A stretch of 64,000 bases of DNA from Geomonas agri (GCF_020179605.1 NZ_JAINZO010000002.1:62001-126000); one strand, 5' to 3'. Shown: positions 1-9,507, counted from the stretch's first letter. The notes: generated by a model not told the origin, from the sequence alone. Translations and numbers: made by a program.

Positions 1-317
1 GAGAATGCCTTTGATGCCTCGATGATGGCGGCGTTCTTGCGGGCACCGAAGGCCTTCAGGCCGTTCTCTTCGAACAGGTCAACCAGGCCCATGGAAAGCG
101 GCAGCTCCGGGCCCACCACGGTCAGTTCCACCCCTTCCTTCTTGGCGAAGTCGAGCAGCCCCTGGAGGTTGTCCACGGCGATGTCCACGTTTTCAGCCAG
201 CGTCGCGGTGCCCGGGTTGCCCGGTGCGCAGAACACCTTCTCCACCAGCGGGGACTGGGCGATCTTCCAGACCAGCGCGTGCTCCCTCCCGCCGCTGCCT
301 ACTACCAATACCTTCAT
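1..317 (-). CDS. purD: Phosphoribosylamine--glycine ligase (GAR synthetase), N-terminal part; runs off the left edge
   Basis: Only the first 105 codons lie in the window. The translation opens MKVLVVGSGGREHALVWK, the glycine-rich N-terminal motif of PurD, followed by CAPGNPGT and VVGPELPLSMGL, both typical of the family. PurD joins phosphoribosylamine and glycine with ATP in cytosolic de novo purine synthesis. The ATG at 317 follows a GGAG-containing ribosome site. It lies downstream of purH on the same strand, with an inverted repeat element in the 159-base gap, so a purHD arrangement is likely. The ATP-grasp domain is outside the window. Confidence 0.93.
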   Translation of the reverse strand, partial: MKVLVVGSGGREHALVWKIAQSPLVEKVFCAPGNPGTATLAENVDIAVDNLQGLLDFAKKEGVELTVVGPELPLSMGLVDLFEENGLKAFGARKNAAIIEASKAF

Positions 318-344
318 ATCAATCTCCTTGACTTCAAAAGCTGT

Positions 345-463
345 GAACCACAGAGGACACAGAGGATCACGGAGGGAATCCAAAAACTTCCTGGAGCAAA
401 AACAAAGGCTGTCGGCTTTTGTCTTCGCAGTATCCTCTGCGGACCTTGTGTCCTCTGTGGTTA
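345..463. repeat. Periodic-word inverted element E1 (CACAGAGGA words)
   Basis: The left arm (345-377) carries tandem copies of the 9-base word CACAGAGGA. The right arm (431-463) is its imperfect reverse complement. The roughly 50-base core is unrelated to that of the second copy at 2085-2202, which has nearly the same total length. It lies wholly between purH and purD. Confidence 0.7.
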
Positions 464-476
464 ATGCTTTGCGTTT

Positions 477-2039
477 TTAGTGCCTGAAGTGCCTCATCCC
501 GGTGAAGACCATGGCGATGTTGTGCTCGTCGGCGGCGGCGATGACTTCGGCGTCGCGCATGGAGCCGCCAGGCTGGATCACGGCGGTGACGCCGACGCTC
601 GCGGCATTGTCCAGACCGTCACGGAACGGGAAGAAGGCATCGGAGGCCATGACGGCACCCTGAACCGGGATACCGGCGTGCTCGGCCTTGATGGCAGCGA
701 TGCGGGCGGAGTTGACGCGGCTCATCTGGCCTGCGCCGACGCCGACGGTGGCGTTGCTGCGGCCGTAGACGATGGCGTTGGATTTCACGAACTTGGCGAC
801 GCGCCAGGTGAAGAGGAGATCCTCCATTTCCTGGTCGGTCGGAGCGCGCTTGGTCACCACCTTGAGTTCGGCGAACAGATCAAGGTCGGCGTCCTGGACC
901 AGCATGCCGCCGTTGACGCGTTTGAAGTCGCAGCGGGCAGCGGGCTGCTCCGGCCAAAAGCCGCACTCCATGAGACGGACGTTCTTCTTGGCGGCGACGA
1001 TCTCGCTGGCTGCCTCGGTGACCTTGGGAGCGATGATCACCTCGACGAACTGGCGCTCCACGATGGCGCGCGCGGTAGTCTCGTCAAGCTCGCGGTTGAA
1101 GGCGATGATGCCGCCGAAGGCGGACTCTGGATCGGTCTTGTAGGCGAGATCGTAGGCTTCCATGACGTTGCCGGCAACCGCGACGCCGCAAGGGTTGGCG
1201 TGCTTCACGATGACACAGGCGGGCTGGTCGAACTGCTTCACGCACTCAAGCGCCGCGTCGGTGTCGCCGATGTTATTGTAGGAAAGTTCCTTGCCCTGGA
1301 TCTGGCGTGCGGTGGAGATGGAAGCCTCCTTGGCCCCCTTCTCGACGTAGAAAGCGCCCGACTGGTGCGGGTTCTCGCCGTAGCGCATCCCTTGGGCCAG
1401 CTGGTACTGCAGGGTCAGGGTGTCCGGGTACTTGGCAACACCTTCACCGGTGCGGGCACCCAGCCAGTTGGAAATGGCGCCGTCGTAGGCGGCGGTGTGC
1501 TGGTACACCTTGACGGCGAGACGGAAGTTGGTCTCACGGGAGACGCTGCCGGCGCTGGCTTTCATCTCGTCCAGGACCACCTGGTAGTCGGCGTGGTCGA
1601 CGATGACAGTGACGTCGCGGTTGTTCTTGGCAGCGGAGCGGAGCATGGTCGGGCCGCCGATGTCGATATTCTCGATGGCGTCTTCCATGGTGCAGTCCTC
1701 CTTGGCCACGGTCGCCTCGAACGGGTAGAGGTTGACCACCACCATGTCGATCGGCTCGATGCCGTGCTCCTGCATCTTGGCCACGTGCGCCGGGTTCTCC
1801 CTCATGCCGAGGATGCCGCCGTGCACCTTCGGGTGCAGCGTCTTGACCCTGCCGTCCAGCATCTCGGGGAAACCGGTGAACTCGGAGACGTCCTTCACCG
1901 GGATACCTGCCTCGCGCAGCAGTTTCGCAGTGCCGCCGGTGGAGAGGATCTCCACGCCGTAGCCCGCCAACGCCCGGGAAAATTCCACCACTCCAGTCTT
2001 CTCCGACACGCTTACCAGCGCGCGCCCAATCTTTGCCAT
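477..2039 (-). CDS. purH: Bifunctional AICAR transformylase / IMP cyclohydrolase
   Basis: This 520-residue protein catalyses the last two steps of IMP synthesis: formyl transfer to AICAR, then ring closure. The N-terminal MGS-like cyclohydrolase domain (about residues 1-150) has [15 protein letters not shown]. The transformylase domain carries [16 protein letters not shown] and the KHANPCGVA segment. The length matches the family. The reading frame stays open up to 2117, but the ATG at 2039 is the start: it is preceded by AAGGAGTG at good spacing and begins [16 protein letters not shown], the usual PurH N-terminus. The upstream extension would translate repeat element E2. Confidence 0.97.
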   Translation of the reverse strand: MAKIGRALVSVSEKTGVVEFSRALAGYGVEILSTGGTAKLLREAGIPVKDVSEFTGFPEMLDGRVKTLHPKVHGGILGMRENPAHVAKMQEHGIEPIDMVVVNLYPFEATVAKEDCTMEDAIENIDIGGPTMLRSAAKNNRDVTVIVDHADYQVVLDEMKASAGSVSRETNFRLAVKVYQHTAAYDGAISNWLGARTGEGVAKYPDTLTLQYQLAQGMRYGENPHQSGAFYVEKGAKEASISTARQIQGKELSYNNIGDTDAALECVKQFDQPACVIVKHANPCGVAVAGNVMEAYDLAYKTDPESAFGGIIAFNRELDETTARAIVERQFVEVIIAPKVTEAASEIVAAKKNVRLMECGFWPEQPAARCDFKRVNGGMLVQDADLDLFAELKVVTKRAPTDQEMEDLLFTWRVAKFVKSNAIVYGRSNATVGVGAGQMSRVNSARIAAIKAEHAGIPVQGAVMASDAFFPFRDGLDNAASVGVTAVIQPGGSMRDAEVIAAADEHNIAMVFTGMRHFRH

Positions 2040-2084
2040 TTGCCCACTCCTTTTGTTACTACATTTTGGTGTTGAAAAAGTATT

Positions 2085-2202
2085 ATCACAGAGGACACAG
2101 AGGTTCACTGAGGACACAGAGAGTAAATCGGGGTAAAACCTTAAAGTCTTATGCCTTTCCTCTGGGACCTTTATGGACCTCCGAGTCCTCTGTAGTCAGG
2201 CT
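2085..2202. repeat. Periodic-word inverted element E2 (CACAGAGGA words)
   Basis: This is the second copy of the purD-purH spacer element: CACAGAGGACACAGAGG words at 2085-2122 and a degenerate complementary arm at about 2178-2202, around a core unrelated to that of E1. The right arm just touches the 3' end of the RACo-like gene. Confidence 0.6.
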
Positions 2203-3455
2203 TTTGTTTTGGGGAAATCTATATTGGCCAGGAAGTGCTTTTCGAAGAGTGGTGTGCCGGAAAGGGGGATGACACGGACCTTTTGCGCCAGGGCCTCCAT
2301 CTGTTCGCGGCCGTCCGCGCTGAGCAATACACGCTCCACGCCGGCCAGCGCCCCCTCCTTGATAAATCCGGTGATTCTTACCATTTTTTCGTTGAAAATT
2401 CCAACCTTTTTTAGCACATCCGGCGAGAGCACGGCCCCGAAGGAACCGGTGAGCACCACGCGTGAAACATCGTCCAGCACAAGGTTCGCCTTCTCCAAGA
2501 GGATCTCCATTCCGCCCCGCATAGCGCCTTTGGCGAGTTGCAGCGCGCGGATATCCTCCTGGTCGAGGTAGACGAAACTTTTGGCGTCCCGGTGCAGTAC
2601 GAAACTGGTGATGCCGTTCACCTCCTGCACGCGGTTGCCGAGGTTAGAGTCTATCTCGGCTGCGGGGAGGAGGCGGCCGGTTGTTTCCACGATACCCGCT
2701 TCGAGGAGGGCAGCCACGGTGTCCAGCACGCCCGTGCCGCAGATGCCGCTCGGCGCGGCGCCGGTGATGGTGGATAAAAGTAGCCTGTCCCCTTTTATCT
2801 GAACGCCGCTCACGGCACCGGGAAGGGCCGCCATGCCGCACTTCAGGTTGCCCCCTTCAAAGGCGGGGCCGGCGGCGGCAGATGTGGCGAGGTAGCGTTC
2901 GCCGTCGAAAAGGGCTATCTCCGCGTTGGTGCCAACGTCCAGGAACAGGGTACCGGGCGCGGGCGCCTCGGGCATGCCGAAGAGGAAGGCGAGCAGGTCG
3001 CCGCCGACGAAGCCGCCCGGAAGAGGCAGCAGGTAGCAAGGGTGTTTGCGGCTCCAGCCGAGATCGAGGGTGGTTACGGCCTTTCCGGCGGAAAAGAGGG
3101 GACGAAAGGGAGGATGGGCCAGCGACTCTACCGGCAGGGCCAGCGCGATGGTCTCCATGGAAGGGTTGCCGGCGATGGCTACCTGCGCGAGATCTGCGTG
3201 CGACGCACCCGCCTGTTCGAGCAGTGCGTCGGTCATGCGCTCCATCTCGGCAGCCAGGGCGGCCTGCATGGCGCGCAGGGTTCCGGGATCGCCCCCCGCG
3301 GTGAGGCGGGCCAAGACATCAGCTCCCCAACGGCGCTGGGGGTTCATGGCGCCGGTGACGGCCAAGCGGGTTCCGGTGGCAGGATCGACAAGCGACGCAG
3401 CTATGGTGGTGGTGCCAAGGTCAAAAGCGGCGGCGAGCCCCTTAGACGAAGACAA
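2196..3455 (-). CDS. RACo-like ASKHA-domain protein (DUF4445 type) lacking the ferredoxin domain
   Basis: The protein (about 419 residues) resembles the C-terminal ATPase part of RACo, the reductive activator of corrinoid-dependent enzymes. Visible ASKHA motifs are [14 protein letters not shown] near the N-terminus, [24 protein letters not shown] and [13 protein letters not shown]. Full RACo proteins have an N-terminal [2Fe-2S] ferredoxin domain with a CxxxxCxxC cluster; none is present here. The frame is open to 3536, but a TTG at 3455, preceded by GGGGGAAG, gives a protein beginning just before the phosphate-binding loop. This start overlaps the last 14 bases of selD, implying translational coupling. 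The substrate or partner is unknown; a corrinoid-protein role is inferred from the family. Confidence 0.75.
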   Translation of the reverse strand: MSSSKGLAAAFDLGTTTIAASLVDPATGTRLAVTGAMNPQRRWGADVLARLTAGGDPGTLRAMQAALAAEMERMTDALLEQAGASHADLAQVAIAGNPSMETIALALPVESLAHPPFRPLFSAGKAVTTLDLGWSRKHPCYLLPLPGGFVGGDLLAFLFGMPEAPAPGTLFLDVGTNAEIALFDGERYLATSAAAGPAFEGGNLKCGMAALPGAVSGVQIKGDRLLLSTITGAAPSGICGTGVLDTVAALLEAGIVETTGRLLPAAEIDSNLGNRVQEVNGITSFVLHRDAKSFVYLDQEDIRALQLAKGAMRGGMEILLEKANLVLDDVSRVVLTGSFGAVLSPDVLKKVGIFNEKMVRITGFIKEGALAGVERVLLSADGREQMEALAQKVRVIPLSGTPLFEKHFLANIDFPKTKA

Positions 3456-4473
3456 TGGCGCTTCCCCCGGCAGGTTCGACCACGCCGATCGACACGGCGA
3501 AGAGGCCGGACTGTTCAGCGCGGGCAAGGAATTCACGGGCGTCGCCGGGAGCGAAGGAGATGAGGAGCCCTCCCGAGGTCTGCGGATCGAAGAGGGGCAG
3601 CAGCGCGTCGCCGCCGGAGCCCGTCACGTGGGATTCGTAATGATGGCGGTTGCGGTAGCAGCCTGCCGGGACCATGCCGTCGTGGATCAGGGCCGGGACG
3701 CCAGCCATGACCGGAACCCGGGAGAGTTCGATGCGGAAGGTCACCTTGGCGCCAAGCGCCATCTCGCAGGCGTGGCCGATGAAACCGAAGCCGGTCACGT
3801 CGGTGGCGGCGGTAGCGTTGCAGGCGATCATCAGTTCGCATGCCTTGGCGTTCAGCGCCGTCATCCAGCCGATGGCTTCCGTCGCGAGGGCGTCGTCGAT
3901 CATCTCGGCCTTGATGGCGGTCGAGACGATACCGGTCCCAAGCGGCTTGGTGAGCACCAGGACGTCGCCGGGGCGGGCGGTGCAGTTTCTGACGATGCGG
4001 GGGGGATCGATGAGGCCGGTGACCGCCATGCCGAATTTCAATTCGTCGTCTTCCACCGTGTGGCCGCCGACCAGGCAGGCGCCCGCCTCCTTGAGAGCGT
4101 CGGCACCGCCGGCGAGGATGGCGGCGAGCACGGCGGTGGGGAGTGAGCAGGCCGGGAAGAAGGCGAGGTTCATCGCCGTCACCGGTTTGCCCCCCATGGC
4201 ATAGACGTCGGAGAGGGCGTTGGCCGCGGCGATGCGGCCGAAGGTGAAGGGATCGTCCACGAGCGGCGTGATGATGTCGGTGGTCTCCACCAGGGCAAGG
4301 CTCTCCCCTATGCGGTAGATTCCCGCATCCTCGGCGCCCTCGACACCTACGATGAGGTTGGGGTCGTCCGAGCGGGTTATGTCGCGGATGGCATCTTCCA
4401 GGCCCGCCGGGCCCAGTTTGGCAGCTCAACCCGCCGCCTGCACCATCGTCGTAAGGCGTACCTTGTCAGTCAT
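3442..4473 (-). CDS. selD: Selenide, water dikinase, selenocysteine-containing (UGA recoded at codon 16)
   Basis: SelD makes selenophosphate from selenide and ATP for selenocysteine and selenouridine synthesis. Conceptual translation from the ATG at 4473 gives 343 residues, the usual SelD length, but codon 16 is TGA (4428-4426). The context is QAAG-U-AAKLGP, matching the E. coli active-site C17xxK20, so U16 replaces the catalytic cysteine and K19 is the conserved lysine. Downstream are the glycine-rich and aspartate motifs of the family ([38 protein letters not shown]). A conventional ORF call would start at 4290 and lose the N-terminus. A hairpin right after the UGA fits a bacterial SECIS. 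The stop overlaps the start of the RACo-like gene. Confidence 0.93.
4400..4428 (-). promoter_or_regulatory. Candidate bacterial SECIS hairpin with recoded UGA in selD
   Basis: Reading the minus strand, UGA (4428-4426) is followed after 11 bases by GGGCCC, a GGC loop and GGGCCU: a six-pair stem including one G-U. The apical loop starts 17 bases after the UGA and begins with GG. This agrees with the known bSECIS requirements (short distance from the UGA, small loop with a G in the first two positions). Confidence 0.75.
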
Positions 4474-4498
4474 AAAAACCCCTAAAATCTTAAAACAA

Positions 4499-4634
4499 AC
4501 CGGAAACCTCTCACAGGAAGGAACTCTGATGATATCTAAGAACTGCACTTCCTGAGAAACCAAAGACTTTGGGGTTAAATCAAAAGCTCCCTGGTTTTCT
4601 CAGATGTTCTCAGGCTTTCTCCTTGTGAAAGGTT
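4499..4634. repeat. Large imperfect inverted element E3 between alr and selD
   Basis: Nested complementary arms: AACCTCTCACAGG (about 4502) pairs with CCTTGTGAAAGGTT (about 4620), and CTGAGAAACCA (about 4552) pairs with TGGTTTTCTCAG (about 4591). The right arm has TTCTCAG-type words about 10 bases apart, like the other periodic-word elements. No gene is visible in it. Confidence 0.5.
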
Positions 4635-4655
4635 CTCGTTTTTTCTTCTCGTGTT

Positions 4656-5795
4656 CTACCCGATATACACCCTGCGTACGCGGCGGGTGGCGATGCCGCA
4701 CATAATCTCGTAAGGGATGGTGCCGGCTTTCTCGGCCAATTCCTCGGCGGTGATGCGATCGCCCATCGGGTCGGGACCCAGCAGGGTCACATCATCCCCG
4801 ACCGCGACGCCCTCGATGTCAGTCACGTCCAGCATGATCCAGTCCATGCACACTGTGCCGGCTACGCGGGCACGCTTGCCGCGGATGAGCGCCTCTCCCT
4901 TGTTGGTCAGACTGCGGCAATAACCGTCGGCGTACCCCACGGGAACGCTGGCGATCAGCGCCCGCTTGTCGGCGACGTAGCGTCGGCCGTAGCTGATACT
5001 GGTCCCGGGCTCCACCCACTTGAGCATCGCCACCCGGCTCTTCAGCTTCATGACGGGCAGCGAGGCTGTTTCGTCGACGAAGTCCCGGGAAGGGGCGGCG
5101 CCGTAGAGGATGATCCCCGGCCGGACCAGGTTGCAAAAGGGAAGATCAGCCGCGAGGATGGCGGCGCTGTTGGCAACATGGACGTAGGCGGGATCGAACC
5201 CCTGGCGGCGGGCCTCGATGACGGCGGCGTTGAAACGCTCCGCCTGCAGCTTGGTGAAGGCGAGGCCGTCGGGGTCGCGTTCGTCGGCGCTGGCGAAGTG
5301 GGAGAAAATCCCTTCCATCTCAAGGTTCTTGAACTGCTTCAACTGCTCCAGAAATTCCGGCACCTTGTCCCAGGTGACGCCGAGGCGTCCCATGCCGGTA
5401 TCGACCTTCAGGTGGATCTTGGCCTTGCGGTAGCACTTGATTTCCAAGGCCGCCCGGTCCAGCGCTGCCGCCTGCTCCAGTGAATAGAGCGCGGTGGAGA
5501 TGTTGAGACCTATGCAGCGTCTCTCTTCGCCGGGGTAAATGCCGCCGAGGATCAGCACCGGGCGGTAGATGCCGCTCATGCGCAGTTGCACCCCCTCCGC
5601 GAGGAAAGCGACCGCGAAAGCGTCCACTCCCAGCTTTTCCAACTCCTCGGAGACGTACTGGAAACCGTGGCCGTAGGCATCGGCCTTGACGACGGCAAGG
5701 ATGCCGCACCCCTGGGGCACCTTCTTCTGGACCAGGCCGAAGTTGTGCCTCAGTGCGGCGAGATCTATCTCAACTACCGTAGGCCGACTATCCAT
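4656..5795 (-). CDS. alr: Alanine racemase (PLP-dependent)
   Basis: This 379-residue cytosolic enzyme interconverts L- and D-alanine for peptidoglycan. The PLP lysine is K37 in [11 protein letters not shown]. The second catalytic residue is the tyrosine in [15 protein letters not shown], and DTGMGRLGV and [14 protein letters not shown] are family signatures. The length is normal. It lies upstream of selD on the same strand but 180 bases away, across inverted element E3, so co-transcription is uncertain. The ribosome site before the ATG is weak. Confidence 0.96.
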   Translation of the reverse strand: MDSRPTVVEIDLAALRHNFGLVQKKVPQGCGILAVVKADAYGHGFQYVSEELEKLGVDAFAVAFLAEGVQLRMSGIYRPVLILGGIYPGEERRCIGLNISTALYSLEQAAALDRAALEIKCYRKAKIHLKVDTGMGRLGVTWDKVPEFLEQLKQFKNLEMEGIFSHFASADERDPDGLAFTKLQAERFNAAVIEARRQGFDPAYVHVANSAAILAADLPFCNLVRPGIILYGAAPSRDFVDETASLPVMKLKSRVAMLKWVEPGTSISYGRRYVADKRALIASVPVGYADGYCRSLTNKGEALIRGKRARVAGTVCMDWIMLDVTDIEGVAVGDDVTLLGPDPMGDRITAEELAEKAGTIPYEIMCGIATRRVRRVYIG

Positions 5796-5905
5796 CTCGA
5801 AATCCCGTATCGGTATATCTGAATGAAATCAGGCCGGGACATTCCCGGCCAGAGATTTTTCTACCACTTTAGCCCAGGAGTGTAAAGGCAAAAACCCGAA
5901 AGCGA

Positions 5906-5934
5906 TTGACTTTGCAAGAGGATTCCATTATGTT
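5906..5934 (+). promoter_or_regulatory. Predicted sigma-70 promoter of the thiamine operon
   Basis: TTGACT (5906-5911), a 17-base spacer and TATGTT (5929-5934) lie just upstream of the TPP riboswitch, in the right place to start the leader. Confidence 0.65.
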
Positions 5935-5944
5935 TACGACCTCA

Positions 5945-6042
5945 GCGAAAAGCCAGCTAGGGGAGTTCGCCAGAACTGAGACAGGTCGATTCCTGAACCC
6001 TTTGAACCTGATCCGGGTAGTACCGGCGTAGGGAAGCGGCGC
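5945..6042 (+). ncRNA. TPP riboswitch (THI element)
   Basis: The aptamer shows the conserved THI-box core: AGGGGAG near 5958, CTGAGACAGGT (about 5976), then ACCCTTTGAACCTGATC and GGGTAGTACCGGCGTAGGGAAG (to about 6036, quoted in parts). It lies between a promoter and an intrinsic terminator ahead of thiED, consistent with thiamine pyrophosphate causing premature termination. Confidence 0.95.
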
Positions 6043-6063
6043 GTACTCCGACCTTTTATCGTG

Positions 6064-6097
6064 AGCCGTGACCCCCGTCGCGGCTTTTTGTTTTTTT
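6064..6097 (+). terminator. Riboswitch expression-platform terminator
   Basis: AGCCGTGAC / GTCGCGGCT (nine pairs with one G-U) around CCCC, followed by TTTTTGTTTTTTT. It lies right after the TPP aptamer and about 70 bases before thiED. Confidence 0.88.
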
Positions 6098-6166
6098 AAA
6101 CCTTAAAACCGGGCCCCCTTCACACGGAAGTTTCCGGTTTGGCTTTATGCTTTTTCGAGGTGTGCC

Positions 6167-7621
6167 TTGTTAAAACTCGTGGTGGACCATAGCGGGAAGG
6201 AGCGGCGCGTAGCAGGACTGTACCTGATCACGGACCAGGGTGAACGTCTGGTGCCGCGGGTGCGGGAGGCACTGGCCAGCGGCGGCGTTGCTCTGCTGCA
6301 GTACCGCGACAAGGTGCGCACCTACGAGGAGCGCCTAACGCTCGGCAACGACCTGAAACATCTATGCGCGGAGTTCCAGGCACAGTTCATCGTCAATGAC
6401 GACCTGGAACTGGCGCTGGCCTTGGACGCCGACGGCCTGCATCTGGGCCAGGAGGACGGCGACCCGGCCGCGGCCCGCGCCGCCCTGGGCCCTAAGAAGC
6501 TGATCGGCATCTCCACCCACTCGGTGGAAGAAGCGCTCGCCGCTCAGGAGGCGGGTGCCGACTACATCGGCTTCGGCTCCCTCTATCCCACCCAGACCAA
6601 GGACGTCGAGCACCTGCAGAGCCCGGAAGAGCTGGCCCAGTTGAGGGAAAAGGTACAGATCCCCATTGTGGCCATTGGCGGCATCACCCGCGACAACGCC
6701 TGCGCGGTGATCGACGCCGGCGCTGATGCGATCGCGATCATCTCCGCCATCCTTTCCGCCCGCTCGCCCGGTCTCGCCGCCACCGAACTTTCCCTGCTCT
6801 TCAACCGCACCACGACCCAACCGCGCGGCGCCGTCCTTACCATCGCCGGCAGCGACTCCGGCGGCGGGGCGGGGATCCAGGCGGACCTGAAGACCATAAC
6901 GCTCCTGGGGAGCTACGGCGCTTCTGCGATCACCGCCCTCACCGCCCAGAACACCCGTGGTGTCACCGGCATCCACTCGTCACCGCCGGCTTTCCTGGCG
7001 GAGCAGATCGATGCGGTGCTCTCCGACATCCCCATCGACGTGGTGAAAATCGGCATGCTGTCGTCACCGGAGAACGCGGAGATCGTCGCGGACAAGCTGA
7101 CCGCCTACGAGATGAGGATGGTGGTGCTCGATCCGGTGATGAGCGCGAAGGGGGGCGTGGCGCTCCTCGAGGACGAGGCGCTCGCAGTGCTGAAGAAAAG
7201 ACTGGTGCCGCTGAGCTACCTGGTCACCCCCAACATCCCGGAGGCGGAGGCACTCACCGGCCTCACCATAACCGACAGCGCCGGCATGGAGCTGGCCGCC
7301 CGCGCGCTGCACCTCATGGGGGCCAAGCACGTGCTGGTCAAGGGGGGACACCTGACCGAAGGGGTGGTGACCGACATCCTGTTCGACGGTACCGGGTTTA
7401 CCCGCTTCAGCGCGCCGCGCGTGCTCACCCGCAACACCCACGGCACCGGCTGCACCCTGGCCTCTGCCATCGCCACCAACCTGGCCCAGGGCGAGCCGCT
7501 CCCGAGCGCGATACTGAGGGCGAAGCTGTTCGTGACCCGCGCCATCAAGTTCTCGCAGCCCCTGGGCAAAGGACACGGGCCGGTGAACCATTTCCTGGCG
7601 GCGCGGGACCAAGGGGAGTAG
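6167..7621 (+). CDS. thiED: Fused thiamine-phosphate synthase (ThiE) and HMP/HMP-P kinase (ThiD)
   Basis: A 484-residue fusion of two thiamine enzymes. Residues about 15-215 are ThiE (GLYLITDQGERL, LLQYRDK, DGLHLGQEDGD, IGISTHS, YIGFGSLYPTQTK, IVAIGGI), which joins HMP-PP and thiazole phosphate. Residues about 220-484 are ThiD (VLTIAGSDSGGGAGIQADLK, VLDPVMSAKGG, NTHGTGCTLASAIA), which phosphorylates HMP twice. The start is TTG at 6167, with GAGGTG four bases upstream. Expression is under the upstream TPP riboswitch, and thiC follows on the same strand. The fusion puts HMP-PP production and consumption on one polypeptide. Confidence 0.95.
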   Translation: MLKLVVDHSGKERRVAGLYLITDQGERLVPRVREALASGGVALLQYRDKVRTYEERLTLGNDLKHLCAEFQAQFIVNDDLELALALDADGLHLGQEDGDPAAARAALGPKKLIGISTHSVEEALAAQEAGADYIGFGSLYPTQTKDVEHLQSPEELAQLREKVQIPIVAIGGITRDNACAVIDAGADAIAIISAILSARSPGLAATELSLLFNRTTTQPRGAVLTIAGSDSGGGAGIQADLKTITLLGSYGASAITALTAQNTRGVTGIHSSPPAFLAEQIDAVLSDIPIDVVKIGMLSSPENAEIVADKLTAYEMRMVVLDPVMSAKGGVALLEDEALAVLKKRLVPLSYLVTPNIPEAEALTGLTITDSAGMELAARALHLMGAKHVLVKGGHLTEGVVTDILFDGTGFTRFSAPRVLTRNTHGTGCTLASAIATNLAQGEPLPSAILRAKLFVTRAIKFSQPLGKGHGPVNHFLAARDQGE

Positions 7622-7650
7622 GACACGCCGATTACCCGCCCGGCCAACAA

Positions 7651-7678
7651 GGGGGGCGAATGATTATTCGCCCCTACA
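7651..7678. repeat. GGGGCGAAT palindromic intergenic repeat, copy 1
   Basis: GGGGGGCGAAT-GATT-ATTCGCCCC is a near-perfect palindrome in the thiED-thiC spacer. The same word occurs degenerately at 29874-29900. Confidence 0.65.
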
Positions 7679-7747
7679 GTGGACGCGGATGGTCTCAGTG
7701 CTCATAGAAACGAAAAGTGTAGATCCACGAACATAAAAGGAGTAGCC

Positions 7748-9061
7748 ATGACCCAGCTGGAATACGCCCGCAAGGGGATCATCACCGACAAGATGAAGAC
7801 TGCAGCCCTCGCCGAGGGGGTGGAGGCCGAGTTCATCCGCGCCGGGATCGCCGCCGGGAACATCATCATCTGCCATAACAACAAGCACGTGAACGGCACG
7901 CCGCTCGCCGTGGGCAAGGGCCTCAGAACCAAGGTCAACGCCAATATCGGCAGCTCCGCCGACGACCTGAATTTCGAGAAGGAGCTGGAGAAGGTACGCG
8001 TGGCGGTAGCCAGCGGCGCCGATGCCATCATGGACCTCTCCACCGGCGGCCCGGTCGACGAGATCCGCCGCGCGGTCATCGCCGAGACTTCCGCCTGCAT
8101 CGGCACCGTGCCGCTGTACCAGGCGGCTCTGGACGCGGTGAGAAAGCACAAGAAAGCGATCGTGGAGATGACCGTTGAGGACATCTTCCAGGGCGTCATC
8201 AAGCACGCCGAAGACGGTGTCGACTTCATCACCGTGCACTGCGGCGTGACCCGTTCTACCGTAGAGCGCATGCGCAAGGAAGGGCGCATCATGGACGTGG
8301 TCTCCCGCGGCGGCGCCTTCACCATCGAGTGGATGGCGCACAACAATGCTGAGAACCCGCTCTACGAGCATTTCGACCGCCTGCTGGAGATCACCAAGGC
8401 TTACGACATGACCCTGTCGCTGGGCGACGGCTTCCGCCCCGGCTGCCTGGCCGACGCCACCGACCGCGCCCAGATCCACGAGCTGATCATCCTGGGCGAG
8501 CTGACCCAGCGCGCGCAGGAGTACGGCGTGCAGGTCATGATCGAGGGGCCGGGCCACATGCCGCTGAACCAGATCGAGGCCAACATCCTGCTGCAGAAGC
8601 GTCTGTGCCACGGCGCGCCGTTCTACGTGCTGGGACCGCTGGTCACTGACATCGCTCCGGGCTACGACCACATCACCTCCGCCATCGGCGGGACCATCGC
8701 CGCCGCGGCCGGCGCCGACTTCCTCTGCTACGTGACTCCGTCCGAACACCTGAAGCTGCCGAGCGTCGAGGACGTGCGTGAAGGTGTGATGGCGTCGCGC
8801 ATCGCCGCCCACGCTGCCGACATCGTCAAGGGGGTCAAAGGGGCCATCGAGAAGGACAACCAGATGGCGCGCTGCCGCAAGAAGCTCGACTGGGAAGGGC
8901 AGTTCGCGTTGGCAATCGACCCGGTCAAGGCGCGCCGTCTGCGCGACGAGTCCGGCGTAGCGGACCACGGTGCCTGCACCATGTGCGGCGAGTTCTGCGC
9001 CTATAAGGTTATGGACGACGCCACCGAGCGCGAGCGCGCCAACGCCGCCGCCTGCGCCTAG
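7748..9061 (+). CDS. thiC: Phosphomethylpyrimidine (HMP-P) synthase, radical SAM
   Basis: ThiC converts aminoimidazole ribotide to HMP phosphate with a [4Fe-4S] cluster and SAM. The 437-residue protein is the short form common in anaerobes. Motifs include [33 protein letters not shown] and [13 protein letters not shown]. The cluster cysteines near the C-terminus read CTMCGEFC (about residues 410, 413, 417), which is C-x2-C-x3-C; the textbook ThiC motif is C-x2-C-x4-C. The frame is open from 7679, but the ATG at 7748 follows AAAAGGAGTAGCC and gives the correct N-terminus. It supplies the pyrimidine used by the ThiD half of the gene upstream. Confidence 0.96.
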   Translation: MTQLEYARKGIITDKMKTAALAEGVEAEFIRAGIAAGNIIICHNNKHVNGTPLAVGKGLRTKVNANIGSSADDLNFEKELEKVRVAVASGADAIMDLSTGGPVDEIRRAVIAETSACIGTVPLYQAALDAVRKHKKAIVEMTVEDIFQGVIKHAEDGVDFITVHCGVTRSTVERMRKEGRIMDVVSRGGAFTIEWMAHNNAENPLYEHFDRLLEITKAYDMTLSLGDGFRPGCLADATDRAQIHELIILGELTQRAQEYGVQVMIEGPGHMPLNQIEANILLQKRLCHGAPFYVLGPLVTDIAPGYDHITSAIGGTIAAAAGADFLCYVTPSEHLKLPSVEDVREGVMASRIAAHAADIVKGVKGAIEKDNQMARCRKKLDWEGQFALAIDPVKARRLRDESGVADHGACTMCGEFCAYKVMDDATERERANAAACA

Positions 9062-9081
9062 CACGCCTGCGCTGCTCCACA

Positions 9082-9125
9082 CAAAAGCCGCTGCCCCACC
9101 GAGGGACAGCGGCTTTTGTTTTTTT
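9082..9125 (+). terminator. Intrinsic terminator after thiC
   Basis: AAAAGCCGCTGCCCC / GGGACAGCGGCTTTT with a short loop, followed by a T-run. It ends the thiamine operon. Confidence 0.92.
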
Positions 9126-9423
9126 ACCGGCATCTGGCTGCCCATCGCAGAGAAGAAGGCGCCCTGCATGCAGCAGCGTCGCCGCGCGCAGCGTAGGAGG
9201 CAGGGGCTGGAGGTAAAGATGTACCTCCCACTGCCAGCGCAGAAGTAAAATATTCACACCCCCTGCTGCTCTTTTCGACCCGAGACCTAAAGAATTGCAC
9301 CGCCAAGAGAACTAGAATGGGGTTGACGACTACGCCCATTTACGGTAAAAGTTTGTGTCTCGTAACCTTGCCAACAGGGTATGTAGGTCCACCACCCGTT
9401 TACAAATGGTTACGCGAAAATTA
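9126..9423. other. Gene-free spacer between thiC and tRNA-Thr
   Basis: No convincing coding frame. A possible promoter (TTGACG 9323-9328, 17-base spacer, TAAAAG 9346-9351) points at the tRNA but sits about 70 bases upstream of it. Confidence 0.4.
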
Positions 9424-9499
9424 GCCGGAGTAACTCAGTTGGTAGAGTAGCTGATTCGTAATCAGCAAGTCGGCGGTTCGAGTCCGCTCTTCGGCTCCA
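9424..9499 (+). tRNA. tRNA-Thr, anticodon CGU
   Basis: A 76-base cloverleaf. The acceptor GCCGGAG pairs with CTTCGGC (one G-U). The anticodon arm is GCTGA-TTCGTAA-TCAGC with anticodon CGT (reads ACG). The T-arm contains GTTCGAGTC, and the 3' CCA is encoded. No integrase or attachment-site duplication is seen next to it. Confidence 0.96.
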
Positions 9500-9507
9500 A
9501 CAAAATC

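Noticed and set aside
480-2075. 531-codon open frame on the plus strand opposite purH
   Set aside because: It is the antisense shadow of purH in GC-rich DNA: Gly/Val/Asp/His-rich translation without motifs, while the minus frame is unmistakable PurH.
2040-2117. 26-residue N-terminal extension of PurH
   Set aside because: It translates the CACAGAGGA repeat, and the internal ATG has an ideal ribosome site and the family N-terminus.
7651-7678. Rho-independent terminator between thiED and thiC
   Set aside because: The palindrome lacks a T-run and belongs to a dispersed repeat family (second copy at 29874).
7664-9169. 501-codon open frame opposite thiC
   Set aside because: Antisense shadow of thiC with low-complexity composition and no ribosome site.
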